DNA of 64,000 bases. It comes from Colwellia sp. RSH04. Its GTDB lineage: Bacteria > Pseudomonadota > Gammaproteobacteria > Enterobacterales > Alteromonadaceae. Positions 53,029-61,367 of the stretch are shown here, piece by piece. The notes under the pieces were generated by a model, which saw nothing but the letters and a program-made list of their open reading frames with translations, was not told where the DNA came from and did no database searches. The DNA lies in the NCBI RefSeq assembly GCF_003545765.1, contig NZ_QXIO01000009.1, positions 86,538 to 150,537 of the forward strand. The letters run 5' to 3'. The number at the start of each line of letters is the position of its first letter. Position 1 is the first letter of the stretch. The translations under genes were made by a program, and so were the position numbers.

Positions 53029-53883
53029 TTATATGGGAAAAGAAAATAATAAACGAAAAGCACTAAAGTCATCACTAAATCGATAGCTAAGCCCCAATCT
53101 ATCAAAGCCTGCCCATGAGTATCCAATCACGTTATCAAATTTCAACGTTACACCAAACTCCATTGAATTTGATAAAGTAACATTAGAAACACCTGTATCT
53201 AACAAAGACTTTTGAGAGTTAAGTTCAACATCATCGAAGTACCAAAAGGCTGTGGTAAATATCCGTGGTTGAAACGAATAACTAAGCACCTGGTACTTGA
53301 AAGGCAAACCTATATCTAACCCCATTTGAAATGCTGCATACGAATCATGAACACTAAAACCATTACCATGATAAGCCGCATAATAAAGTCTAGTGGCCCA
53401 AATTGAGTCCATATTTTGAAAAGTAAAATTATATAAAGATGAAATTCCAGCAGAATGAACGCTTACGTTAAAGCCACTGGTAAAGTTTTTTGCATAGCCA
53501 TAATCTAAATAGGTTTCAATCGCAAGGTTTTCTGAATATTGGTAACTTAAGGCAACACCTGGCGTAAATGTCGCTGTGCCAACTTCTGAGGGGAGCTCAA
53601 CACTAGGGATATCTGAAAAATCAAAATCAAAAAAACCTAAAGAAAGTGGCAACCTTAAGCCATAGGTCGTTTTTCCTTCTGTATCTATGTCATAAGCAAA
53701 AGGTAAATTAATGATGCTCGCATTTTGGCCTGTAGTTCGGTATATACCACTACCTAAGTAATTAGCATAAGCATAATGAACAACGTCAAGCTCTCTATCA
53801 ATATCATCGTCAGCGAACACCTTGCAAAACGGCAACATCAACAAAATGAAAAAGCTAAATAACCTAAAACGATATAGTCGCAT
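53029..53883 (-). CDS. Outer-membrane beta-barrel protein, function unknown
   Basis: 284 residues: signal peptide (FFILLMLPFCKVFA), then alternating amphipathic strands such as YGLRLPLSLGFFDFDF, GVALSYQYSENLAIETYLDY and ending LGLSYRFSDDFSAFRLLFSF before a terminal Pro-Ile. This is the pattern of a small solitary barrel, here with no recognised family name. It starts 7 bases after the MscS gene and is probably co-expressed with it. Confidence 0.7.
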   Translation of the reverse strand: MRLYRFRLFSFFILLMLPFCKVFADDDIDRELDVVHYAYANYLGSGIYRTTGQNASIINLPFAYDIDTEGKTTYGLRLPLSLGFFDFDFSDIPSVELPSEVGTATFTPGVALSYQYSENLAIETYLDYGYAKNFTSGFNVSVHSAGISSLYNFTFQNMDSIWATRLYYAAYHGNGFSVHDSYAAFQMGLDIGLPFKYQVLSYSFQPRIFTTAFWYFDDVELNSQKSLLDTGVSNVTLSNSMEFGVTLKFDNVIGYSWAGFDRLGLSYRFSDDFSAFRLLFSFPI

Positions 53884-53890
53884 CTAAAAA

Positions 53891-55441
53891 TCAATCACTC
53901 TTAACATGATGTAAATGAATATCTTGTTGTGGAAACGGAATGCCCACGCCTTGTTTATCAAACTGCTCTTTAACTTCTCGAGTTATATCCCAGTATACAT
54001 CCCAGTAATCAATAGTTTTCACCCAAGGACGACAAACAAAATTAACCGATGAATCAGCTAACTCATGAACTTTAATGATAGCTTTGGGGGCTTCTAATAC
54101 TTTAGCGTGCTGCTCTACTATCTCCTCAAGGATTGCTTGCGCCTTTGATAAATCATCCCGATAACCAATACCAAAAACTAAATCTACACGGCGTGTTTCA
54201 CTACCTGTGACATTGATAATCGTCGTGCCCCATACATTATTATTTGGTAATATTAGGTGTTGGTTATCAAACGTTTTTATTGCTGTTGATAATAGTGTCA
54301 TTGAATCAACGGTACCAACAACACCATCAATTTCTATTACTTCTCCTACATCAAATGGGCGGTATATTAGAATAAGCATACCACTAGCAAAATTACTTAA
54401 CGTACTTTGCAATGCTAAACCTATCACTAATCCTGCCGCACCAATCAAGGCTAATACAGGCGCAACATTTATACCTATTATGGTTAACGACATAAGAAAA
54501 CCTATCGACAAGATAATTCGCCTAACCATAACCTGAATAAAGTTTTTAAGTAAAAATGATATTTTTTTATTACGATTTAACGCTGCATCTGTAATACCGC
54601 CAAAAAACATGGCTATTAAGTACACAATAAAAAGAGAAAATATAAACTTAATAATGTTTGATAGCCACAACTGACCACCTTCTTTGGAGTTAAGCCACCC
54701 CTTGAATGTTAACCATGTCGCATTTCCATCTGACAAATCAACATTAGTTGTTTGCAATGCCTTCGCATAAAGCTTTAAATCACTTGCCTCTCCACCTTTA
54801 GATTCCCAGTGAGATAGTACGATATTGAACCGCTCTAGAACGGCGTTTTTCTCTTCCCTAAGCTGGGTCAAACTTGCTATAAGTGTCTTTCTTTTTTCTT
54901 GTAACTTAACAGCAAAATCATTTGCTTGCTCAGAAAGTGCCGATAAATTATTTTGTTTTGACTCCAATGAAGCTATCGCTTTATTAGCTTTTTCATTATT
55001 TAATTTCTTCGATAATGCCTCTAGTTGATTTAGATCCTCTTTTACCTCTAACTTTATTTCGTTAACACTATCGTTTGTTGCATCAGTTGAGGTGACGATT
55101 TCAACTGCGTCGGAACTTGCATCGGCAAGGTTTGTTAACGCTTCTACACCTTCTTTTTTTTGGCTGACTAAAATTTCAGCTTCACTGAGTATCGTTGCCT
55201 TATTTTTAACAATGACTAACCACGCCTTTACTTCAATTTCTATTTCATCTTTAAGCAATGGTAAAAGTGCTAACTCTAATTCGCTTACTGGTACATTAAT
55301 ATTCTGAGACGTTATCGCGGTATAGGTTTCATCACCTTGACTCGCAAATAAAGGGAAAGGTTTAAATAAAAAAAGTAAACTAAATAAAATAATTAACACT
55401 TTACTCGTTTGGTTTATTATCGAACGATTTGTATACTTCAT
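53891..55441 (-). CDS. MscS family mechanosensitive channel with periplasmic coiled coil
   Basis: 516 residues. A signal peptide is followed by about 200 residues of predicted periplasmic coiled coil (runs such as LEALSKKLNNEKANKAIASL). Three or more TM segments then lead to the MscS pore helix (LIGAAGLVIGLALQSTLSNF) and the beta domain (YRPFDVGEVIEIDGVVGTVD, TTIINVTG). It opens under membrane tension to release solutes. The long N-terminus resembles MscK-like channels. Confidence 0.92.
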   Translation of the reverse strand: MKYTNRSIINQTSKVLIILFSLLFLFKPFPLFASQGDETYTAITSQNINVPVSELELALLPLLKDEIEIEVKAWLVIVKNKATILSEAEILVSQKKEGVEALTNLADASSDAVEIVTSTDATNDSVNEIKLEVKEDLNQLEALSKKLNNEKANKAIASLESKQNNLSALSEQANDFAVKLQEKRKTLIASLTQLREEKNAVLERFNIVLSHWESKGGEASDLKLYAKALQTTNVDLSDGNATWLTFKGWLNSKEGGQLWLSNIIKFIFSLFIVYLIAMFFGGITDAALNRNKKISFLLKNFIQVMVRRIILSIGFLMSLTIIGINVAPVLALIGAAGLVIGLALQSTLSNFASGMLILIYRPFDVGEVIEIDGVVGTVDSMTLLSTAIKTFDNQHLILPNNNVWGTTIINVTGSETRRVDLVFGIGYRDDLSKAQAILEEIVEQHAKVLEAPKAIIKVHELADSSVNFVCRPWVKTIDYWDVYWDITREVKEQFDKQGVGIPFPQQDIHLHHVKSD

Positions 55442-55483
55442 TTACCTTCCCTTTATATATAGCTTTTGGGGATTGAAAAATAA

Positions 55484-55517
55484 AAAACCTGTAGCTATTA
55501 AAATAGCTACAGGTTTT
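55484..55517 (-). terminator. Terminator of glnS
   Basis: A perfect 16-bp stem AAAACCTGTAGCTATT / AATAGCTACAGGTTTT with a 2-base centre and a T-run on the minus strand. Confidence 0.92.
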
Positions 55518-55552
55518 ACTTTAAGACTCAATTGAATTCATTAATAGTGATC

Positions 55553-57223
55553 TTAACCCGATATTTTAGCCCAAGTATCACGAAGGCCAACCGTTCTGTT
55601 AAAAATCAGCTTTCCTGATTCCTCAATTGCATTATCTAAACAAAAATAACCTTGTCTTTCAAACTGGTATGCTTGTTCTGGCTTAGCATCTTGTAAAGCA
55701 GGCTCAACCTTAGCGTTTTCAATAACGACTAATGACTCCGGGTTCATTACGCTATAAAAATCATCAGCAGCAGCAGGGTTTGGTACTGAAAATAACCTAT
55801 CGTATAAACGTACCGTTGCATCAATTGACTTATCGGCATCAACCCAATGAATTACCCCTTTTGGTTTAGTGCCATCAGTAGGATTTTTTCCTAAGGTCTC
55901 AGCATCGTAATGACAATAAACAGTCGTAATATTACCTTGCTCATCCTTATCACAGCGAGTTGCCGTTACCACATATGCACCACGTAAACGTACCGCTTTT
56001 CCTAAGACTAATCGCTTATACTTTTTGTTAGCTTCTTCTTTAAAATCTTCAGCTTCAATAAAAAGTGTTGAACTAAATGGCACAGTTCGCGTACCTTGGC
56101 TTTCATCACTTGGATGATTCTTAACCGTTAACGCTTCTGTTTTATTTTCTGGGTAATTCTCAATCACTAGCTTTATTGGATCTAAAACAGCCATCGCTCT
56201 GGGTGCGTTATCATTTAAATCTTCTCGAATACACGCTTCGAGCACACTCATTTCAACGGTATTGTCCATTTTAGTAACACCAATACGTTTTGCAAACTCA
56301 CGCAAAGAGGCTGGCGTATAACCGCGACGTCTAAACGCTGCAATCGTTGGCATTCTTGGATCATCCCAACCGTCAACAAGCTTTTCATCAACCAAGGTGT
56401 TCAGTTTACGCTTGCTCATTAAAGTATATTCAAGATTCAAACGCGAAAACTCATACTGACGAGGCACTGCTGGTACCGATACATTCTCAATAACCCAGTC
56501 ATACAAACGACGGTTATCTTGAAACTCTAACGTACAAATAGAATGAGTAATTTTTTCAATCGCATCTGATAAACAGTGAGTAAAATCATACATTGGGTAT
56601 ATACACCACTTATCACCCGTTTGGTGATGATGGGCAAACCTTACACGATAAATAATAGGGTCACGCATGCACATAAAACTAGAGCTCATGTCTATTTTTG
56701 CACGAAGTGCACAAACACCTTCTTCGAACTCACCATTTTTCATTTTTTCAAAAAGCGCTAAATTCTCTTCAACACTCGTATCACGGTAAGGGCTATTCTT
56801 ACCGGGTTTGTTTAATGTTCCACGATACTCACGAGTTTCTTCTGCGTTTAAGAAGCAGACATAAGCGAGCCCTTTTTCTATTAACTCAACAGCATACTTA
56901 TAAAGTTGCTCAAAATAATCAGAAGAATAATGGATATCTCCTGCCCATTCAAAGCCAAGCCACTGAACATCTTTTTGTATAGCATTAACGTAATCAATAT
57001 CTTCTTTTTCCGGGTTTGTGTCATCAAAACGGAGATTACAAAGCCCATTATAGTCCTGAGCAATACCAAAATTTAAACAAATGGCTTTAGCATGTCCAAT
57101 ATGTAAATATCCATTAGGCTCAGGAGGGAAACGAGTCTGCACGCTCGTATGCTTACCACTAGCTAAATCAGCATCAATGATCTGACGAATAAAATTGCTT
57201 GGGCGGTTTTCTGTATCCGACAT
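55553..57223 (-). CDS. glnS: Glutaminyl-tRNA synthetase
   Basis: A 556-residue class I synthetase, close to E. coli GlnS in length. HIGH motif in [21 protein letters not shown]-type motif in [13 protein letters not shown], and the GlnRS-specific [13 protein letters not shown] and [15 protein letters not shown]. The C-terminal two beta-barrel anticodon-binding domains are complete. It charges tRNA-Gln directly. Confidence 0.97.
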   Translation of the reverse strand: MSDTENRPSNFIRQIIDADLASGKHTSVQTRFPPEPNGYLHIGHAKAICLNFGIAQDYNGLCNLRFDDTNPEKEDIDYVNAIQKDVQWLGFEWAGDIHYSSDYFEQLYKYAVELIEKGLAYVCFLNAEETREYRGTLNKPGKNSPYRDTSVEENLALFEKMKNGEFEEGVCALRAKIDMSSSFMCMRDPIIYRVRFAHHHQTGDKWCIYPMYDFTHCLSDAIEKITHSICTLEFQDNRRLYDWVIENVSVPAVPRQYEFSRLNLEYTLMSKRKLNTLVDEKLVDGWDDPRMPTIAAFRRRGYTPASLREFAKRIGVTKMDNTVEMSVLEACIREDLNDNAPRAMAVLDPIKLVIENYPENKTEALTVKNHPSDESQGTRTVPFSSTLFIEAEDFKEEANKKYKRLVLGKAVRLRGAYVVTATRCDKDEQGNITTVYCHYDAETLGKNPTDGTKPKGVIHWVDADKSIDATVRLYDRLFSVPNPAAADDFYSVMNPESLVVIENAKVEPALQDAKPEQAYQFERQGYFCLDNAIEESGKLIFNRTVGLRDTWAKISG

Positions 57224-57533
57224 TTATATCTAACCTCGAAAAATAAACGTTAACATGCTTAAAATAGCATTCATTGCCAGCATTATAGCAAGTGTTTTAT
57301 TAAGGGAATAGCGTCTTTAGGTGATAAATAGCCGAATAATGACGAATAGTTAAGTTAACAGCCACAATCAAATAATGTGCATAAAAGAATGAAACAAGTT
57401 GCTAAAAATATTTACATGAAAATAGTATCGTAAAAATACGCCACACTCATTGCAGTATTAATAAATAATAACGTTTTATGGCACATTTACCGCTATGTAA
57501 CTATATTTACTAACATAACTACAGGAGTTCACT
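57224..57533. other. Divergent intergenic region
   Basis: About 310 AT-rich bases between glnS and the cytosine deaminase gene. The ribosome site AGGAG precedes the deaminase ATG. No clear operator or hairpin was recognised. Confidence 0.4.
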
Positions 57534-57971
57534 ATGGACAAGTTCTTAAAAACGGCAATTGAAGAAGCTCAAAAAGGTCAAGGTAATGGTGGAATTCCGA
57601 TTGGCTCTGTCCTTGTAATAGACGGTGAGATTGTTGGACGTGGTCACAATCAACGAATTCAAAAATGCAGTTCAGTGCTTCATGCGGAAATGGATTGTTT
57701 AGAAAATGCGGGAAGGCTAAAAGCAAACGACTATAAACGTGCAACCCTATATTCAACATTATCTCCTTGTGATATGTGCAGCGGCGCAATACTTTTATAT
57801 GGTATCCCCAAAGTTGTTATAGGTGAAAATAAGACATTTCAAGGCCCTGAAGAATATGTTCGCTCTAAAGGCGTTGAACTTAATATTGTAAATGACAGTG
57901 AATGTATCAAGATGATGGAAACATTCATAAAAGAACAACCTGAACTATGGAATGAAGATATTGGTGAATAA
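57534..57971 (+). CDS. Cytosine deaminase of the fungal (Fcy1) type
   Basis: 145 residues of the CDA superfamily. Zinc ligands are His 50 with catalytic Glu 52 (VLHAEMDCLENAGRL) and the cysteines 79 and 82 (LSPCDMCSGAILLYGIP). The C-terminus, with KKMMETFIKEQPELW-like helix and the end EDIGE, follows yeast cytosine deaminase Fcy1 closely, as do GRGHNQRIQK and the NAGRL segment. It should turn cytosine into uracil and ammonia. The usual bacterial cytosine deaminase CodA belongs to another fold. The gene is single. Confidence 0.88.
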   Translation: MDKFLKTAIEEAQKGQGNGGIPIGSVLVIDGEIVGRGHNQRIQKCSSVLHAEMDCLENAGRLKANDYKRATLYSTLSPCDMCSGAILLYGIPKVVIGENKTFQGPEEYVRSKGVELNIVNDSECIKMMETFIKEQPELWNEDIGE

Positions 57972-58057
57972 AAGGAGATAAAGTGTTCAACGTATCACTT
58001 GTTTTGTTCTCCCCTATATGCTTTTATACAATAGTCATAACGAATATTAGATAGTTA

Positions 58058-58825
58058 ATGTCCAAAAAATTACTGTTAATATCACTGTTTGTCTTTATTT
58101 ATCTCTTTATAAGTAAGCTTTATGCTGCTGAAAATATCATTGTGGGTGGATACATATTCCCCCCTTTTGTAGAAAAAGATAATAATGGTAAAACAAAGGG
58201 CATTACTCTCGATTTAATCAAATCACTTAATGAAATTCAAAACAAGTATCACTTCAGTTTTATACTGACCAGTGCAAGAAGAAGGTACCTTGCTTTTGAG
58301 CAAAAACAATTTGATGCATTATTCTTTGAAAACATATTATGGGGCTGGCAAAATCACCCAGTACAAGCATCAAAAGTCTTCCTATTTGGCGGTGAAGTTT
58401 TTATTGCGTTAAAAAGCAAAGCAAAAACACAAAATTACTTTAACAGCTTAGAGGAAAGGTCTATTTCTGCCATGTTAGGCTACCATTATAAATTTGCTGA
58501 CCTTAATTCAGAGCCAAACTACTTACGCTCTAAATTCAACATACATTTATCTACCGATGAAAAAATGAATATTCAACTCGTATTATCAAATAGAATGGAT
58601 ATTGCCATTGTTACTAAATCTTATTTGGATAGGTTTTTATTAGAAAACCCGTCAACAAAATCTAAACTATTAATATCAAGAAAATTAGATCAAGAATACA
58701 AGCATACAATATTACTCCGAAAGGAAGTTTCTCTTGATATTGATGAAATGAATAGCTTCATCGATAAACTCGTTGAAACAGGTAAGCTGAAAACAGTGCT
58801 CAACAAATACGGAATTAAGTCTTAA
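58058..58825 (+). CDS. Periplasmic solute-binding protein, family 3-like
   Basis: 255 residues with a signal peptide (LLLISLFVFIYLFISKLYAA) and a type II periplasmic binding fold: IIVGGYIFPPFVEKDNNGKT, GITLDLIKSLNEI, a middle segment with RMDIAIVTKSYLDRF and the C-terminal NSFIDKLVETGKLKTVLNKY. Such stand-alone proteins without ABC permease genes are frequent in marine gammaproteobacteria, and their ligands are mostly unknown. Confidence 0.8.
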   Translation: MSKKLLLISLFVFIYLFISKLYAAENIIVGGYIFPPFVEKDNNGKTKGITLDLIKSLNEIQNKYHFSFILTSARRRYLAFEQKQFDALFFENILWGWQNHPVQASKVFLFGGEVFIALKSKAKTQNYFNSLEERSISAMLGYHYKFADLNSEPNYLRSKFNIHLSTDEKMNIQLVLSNRMDIAIVTKSYLDRFLLENPSTKSKLLISRKLDQEYKHTILLRKEVSLDIDEMNSFIDKLVETGKLKTVLNKYGIKS

Positions 58826-59278
58826 ATCATCGACTATTTACTATAAAGCGTTAGTTAACCTCTACTCGACAAGCACGGTTAATCCATACAGTGAAAAAAC
58901 CTACTCATTGAAAGGCCGATTTTTACTGCTTTCATTTTAACATCGATTAATTGGGGTTGAGATTAATGAATACGAATTACGTAGTGAAATAAAGAAATTT
59001 CAAGTGTAAATAAGATATAAATTATATAGAAAATTAGATGGTACCCGGGGACGGACTTGAACCGTCACGCTCTTACAAGCGAGGGATTTTAAATTCTTCG
59101 TAGTAACATACATGAAAAAATATTAGTCATTGATATTGTTAGCCTTATTTCCATATGTATATTAATCTTTACTGCTTAAATAGGTTTGAACAGTAAAATC
59201 ATCGTATAAAATCGGTATAAAGTTACTAAATAATTTAGCCTTTAGTCAGTTCAAAATCCTTAAAGAATAATGTTATAT
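58826..59278. other. Intergenic region containing the distal island boundary
   Basis: No gene is recognised. The tRNA-Leu fragment at 59036-59094 is the only feature. The sequence to its left belongs to the chromosome and that to its right to the island. Confidence 0.6.
59036..59094 (-). repeat. Attachment-site repeat: 3' part of tRNA-Leu(UAA)
   Basis: 59 bases identical to 63602-63660. They cover the 3' half of tRNA-Leu from CCA through the T arm and variable arm to the anticodon region (GAGGGATTTTAAAT), then the match stops. The 5' half of the tRNA is missing. This is the mark left by integration of an element into the 3' end of a tRNA gene. Confidence 0.88.
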
Positions 59279-59890
59279 CTATGAATTGCCTTTAATTTTT
59301 TCAACAACTGATGCTTCATATTGATATTTCGTTGTCGTGACTTTAATAAACCTGATTTCATTGATGCGCAGATAAATAAGGTTATCACGGTAGCACATCG
59401 CTAGGTTCCACTTTTCATGGTCGCCTACCAGTTTATAAGGTTCTACGCTTTTGTAGTGATGGTTGTGATAATAAAACTCGATAATATTTCGATTGGTTAT
59501 TACAGTGGCTAATTGTTTGAATGCGTCACTGTAGCCGTTACTCCCTTCGTGCGCTTTGGATTGAATATAAAACGGTGATTCATCTTCGGGTAGTAAGAGG
59601 TATGACAATAAGCGCTTATCTAATGACGGGAACTCTTCACTTAACCCTAGAGTAGTTATTAACTGACGTAATGCTTGAAGGTTATATTGCCCTTTATTGG
59701 CTGGAGTCATCCAGTAATAACCTTTATCGGTATTAATCGGTACATGATAAGCGAGCGACTTTAAATCTCGTTGGATGGTTTTAACACTAGCATCACAGTT
59801 ATCAGCGATATCATGAATGTAAATTTTCTCACCCGTAATAAGATTAGCTAGTAGCATTGCTAATCGCTCACCTAGTTTCACTCTTGCCAT
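59279..59890 (-). CDS. HTH and WYL-domain transcriptional regulator
   Basis: 203 residues. The N-terminal winged helix-turn-helix is of DeoR/HTH_11 type (ERLAMLLANLITGEKIYIHD, NCDASVKTIQRDLKSL), followed by a WYL domain (NIIEFYYHNHHYKSVEPYKL, WNLAMCYRDNLIYLRINEI). The C-terminal WCX part common in longer members is missing, so it is a short form. WYL regulators sense ligands such as nucleotides or DNA ends and often control defence or mobile genes. Two inverted CGACA/TGTCG sites lie upstream of it. Confidence 0.82.
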   Translation of the reverse strand: MARVKLGERLAMLLANLITGEKIYIHDIADNCDASVKTIQRDLKSLAYHVPINTDKGYYWMTPANKGQYNLQALRQLITTLGLSEEFPSLDKRLLSYLLLPEDESPFYIQSKAHEGSNGYSDAFKQLATVITNRNIIEFYYHNHHYKSVEPYKLVGDHEKWNLAMCYRDNLIYLRINEIRFIKVTTTKYQYEASVVEKIKGNS

Positions 59891-59928
59891 AACTGCTTTT
59901 TATCTCTTCGTTATTATTAGAACGCTAT

Positions 59929-59948
59929 TGTCGCAATCTTGCCCGACA
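59929..59948. promoter_or_regulatory. Candidate operator A in the island's divergent promoter region
   Basis: TGTCG-N10-CGACA, 39 bases upstream of the WYL regulator start. It contains TTGCCCGACA, which is repeated in operator B. Confidence 0.55.
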
Positions 59949-60050
59949 GGTTAGGTTCAAAAAAATAATTTAACGAAAATAAGTAAATCACGCTGTAAGT
60001 CTTGTTATAGCTGACATAAAGGGTAAATAAAGAAAATTTAATTATTTTTA

Positions 60051-60070
60051 TTGCCCGACAAACCCTGTCG
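60051..60070. promoter_or_regulatory. Candidate operator B in the island's divergent promoter region
   Basis: TTGCCCGACAAACCCTGTCG: the half-sites CGACA and TGTCG with 5 bases between, about 60 bases upstream of the YaaW-like gene. The direct repeat TTGCCCGACA links it to operator A. Confidence 0.55.
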
Positions 60071-60128
60071 CAGTGTCTGTGTATCTTTAACTCAAGTCCA
60101 AAATAACTTGAATTGAAGAGGAAGATAT

Positions 60129-60866
60129 ATGGCTTACCGTGATGATAATGATTTAGCTTTTTTAGCACATTGCAGTGATGATGAACTGTCAGCATTATTG
60201 GAAACATTAATTACTGATAAAGATGGCGAAGTCCGTTACACCGAAGCATTAACCAGTACCGACGAGTATAAGAAGTTTCAGCCTGAGCATAGCAAGTACT
60301 GGCACAATATTACTGCTGAAATCCAGTGCTACGGTGCTAATACCTTAGCAAGTATGTTTCGCGGCGGTAAAGGTATCTTGTACCGTGAAGTATTAACCGA
60401 CGTTTGTAAAAAGATGAAAGCTAATCATCCTAATAATGCCTCTGTTGAAACCATGGAACGCAATTTATTAATGAAGTTTTTTGAAGATGCGGTTGAGAAA
60501 TTATCAGCTGATGATTTAAAAGACTTAATTAGTGAATTAGGCCTTAAGACCACCACCTTCACATCAAAAGCCGTGGTATCAGCGATACAACTTGCCATAA
60601 GAACTAACGGCATCATCGCATATAAATTAGCACTGATAGTCGCGAATGGCGTTGCCCGAGCGTTATTAGGTCATGGATTAGCTTTTACTACCAACATTAC
60701 CGTTGTTCGTTCGGTTGCTGTTTTTGCTGGTCCAATTGGTTGGGCTATTACAGGAGTATGGGCTCTTACCGACATAGCAGGGCCAGCTTATCGCGTTACC
60801 ATTCCTGCCGTTGTGCAAATTGTTTGTTTAAGAGCTAAAGCAAAAGCCGCTAATCAAATGGAGTAA
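60129..60866 (+). CDS. YaaW family (UPF0174) protein
   Basis: 245 residues that follow E. coli YaaW: DNDLAFLAHCSDDELSALLE at the N-terminus, an IQCYGANTLASMFRGGKG segment, a helical middle and the hydrophobic C-terminal block GHGLAFTTNITV ... GPIGWAITGVWALTDIAGPA, YRVTIPAVVQIVCLRAK. The last 80 residues could form a membrane-inserting helical hairpin. Function is unknown. It is divergent from the WYL regulator and 61 bases before the frameshifted gene. Confidence 0.82.
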   Translation: MAYRDDNDLAFLAHCSDDELSALLETLITDKDGEVRYTEALTSTDEYKKFQPEHSKYWHNITAEIQCYGANTLASMFRGGKGILYREVLTDVCKKMKANHPNNASVETMERNLLMKFFEDAVEKLSADDLKDLISELGLKTTTFTSKAVVSAIQLAIRTNGIIAYKLALIVANGVARALLGHGLAFTTNITVVRSVAVFAGPIGWAITGVWALTDIAGPAYRVTIPAVVQIVCLRAKAKAANQME

Positions 60867-60927
60867 TAACCCTATGTATCCCTTTACTAATGACAAAATA
60901 TTAATCAATGCAAATAAGGAAGTACCA

Positions 60928-61269
60928 ATGAAAGAAGTCGATTTAAGTTCTGTTAATTTAAGTTTTATCAAGCAACAAATAGGTAATAAAGCATCATTTG
61001 TGCTCTTGGGCTGTTCAGGAAAAATTAACGATACGATTAAATATATTGAACGCATTATTGAGTCCAAAAAAAATGCGTTGTCGTATCTACACTGTTGGTC
61101 GTGGTGCAGCAGCTGCCGCTTGTGTACTTGCTGGTAGTAGTGGCACATTAGTTCTTTTAGGTGTTGGTTTACACCGATTAGCACCATCAATCCAGACTAT
61201 GAAATTGGTCGTGATTTAATCAACAACAAAATCACAGTTGAGTATAAAAAAGTAATTGTAATAACCTGA
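60928..61269 (+). pseudogene. Frameshifted gene downstream of the YaaW-like gene
   Basis: The start at 60928 has AAGGA 7 bases upstream. The frame opens MKEVDLSSVNLSFIKQQ and ASFVLLGCSGKINDTIKYIE, then breaks at a run of eight A (61066-61073). It continues in another frame with RIYTVGRGAAAAACVLAGSS, a hydrophobic Gly/Ala-rich segment, and after a second shift near 61183 with INPDYEIGRDLINNKITVEY up to the stop at 61267. The two shifts cancel each other. It may be a pseudogene, a phase-variable gene or contain sequence errors. No family was recognised. Confidence 0.65.
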
Positions 61270-61367
61270 TTTAGCTCAAGATATTTATATATTCTTGAGC
61301 TACAATCAATTTCACTGATTTAACACTTTTCTTGGTAAATCAGCCCTTTCTCAATGGAGTAGAAAAA

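Noticed and set aside
56698..56982. Open frames on the strand opposite to glnS
   Set aside because: They are His/Leu-rich shadows of a certain gene on the other strand.
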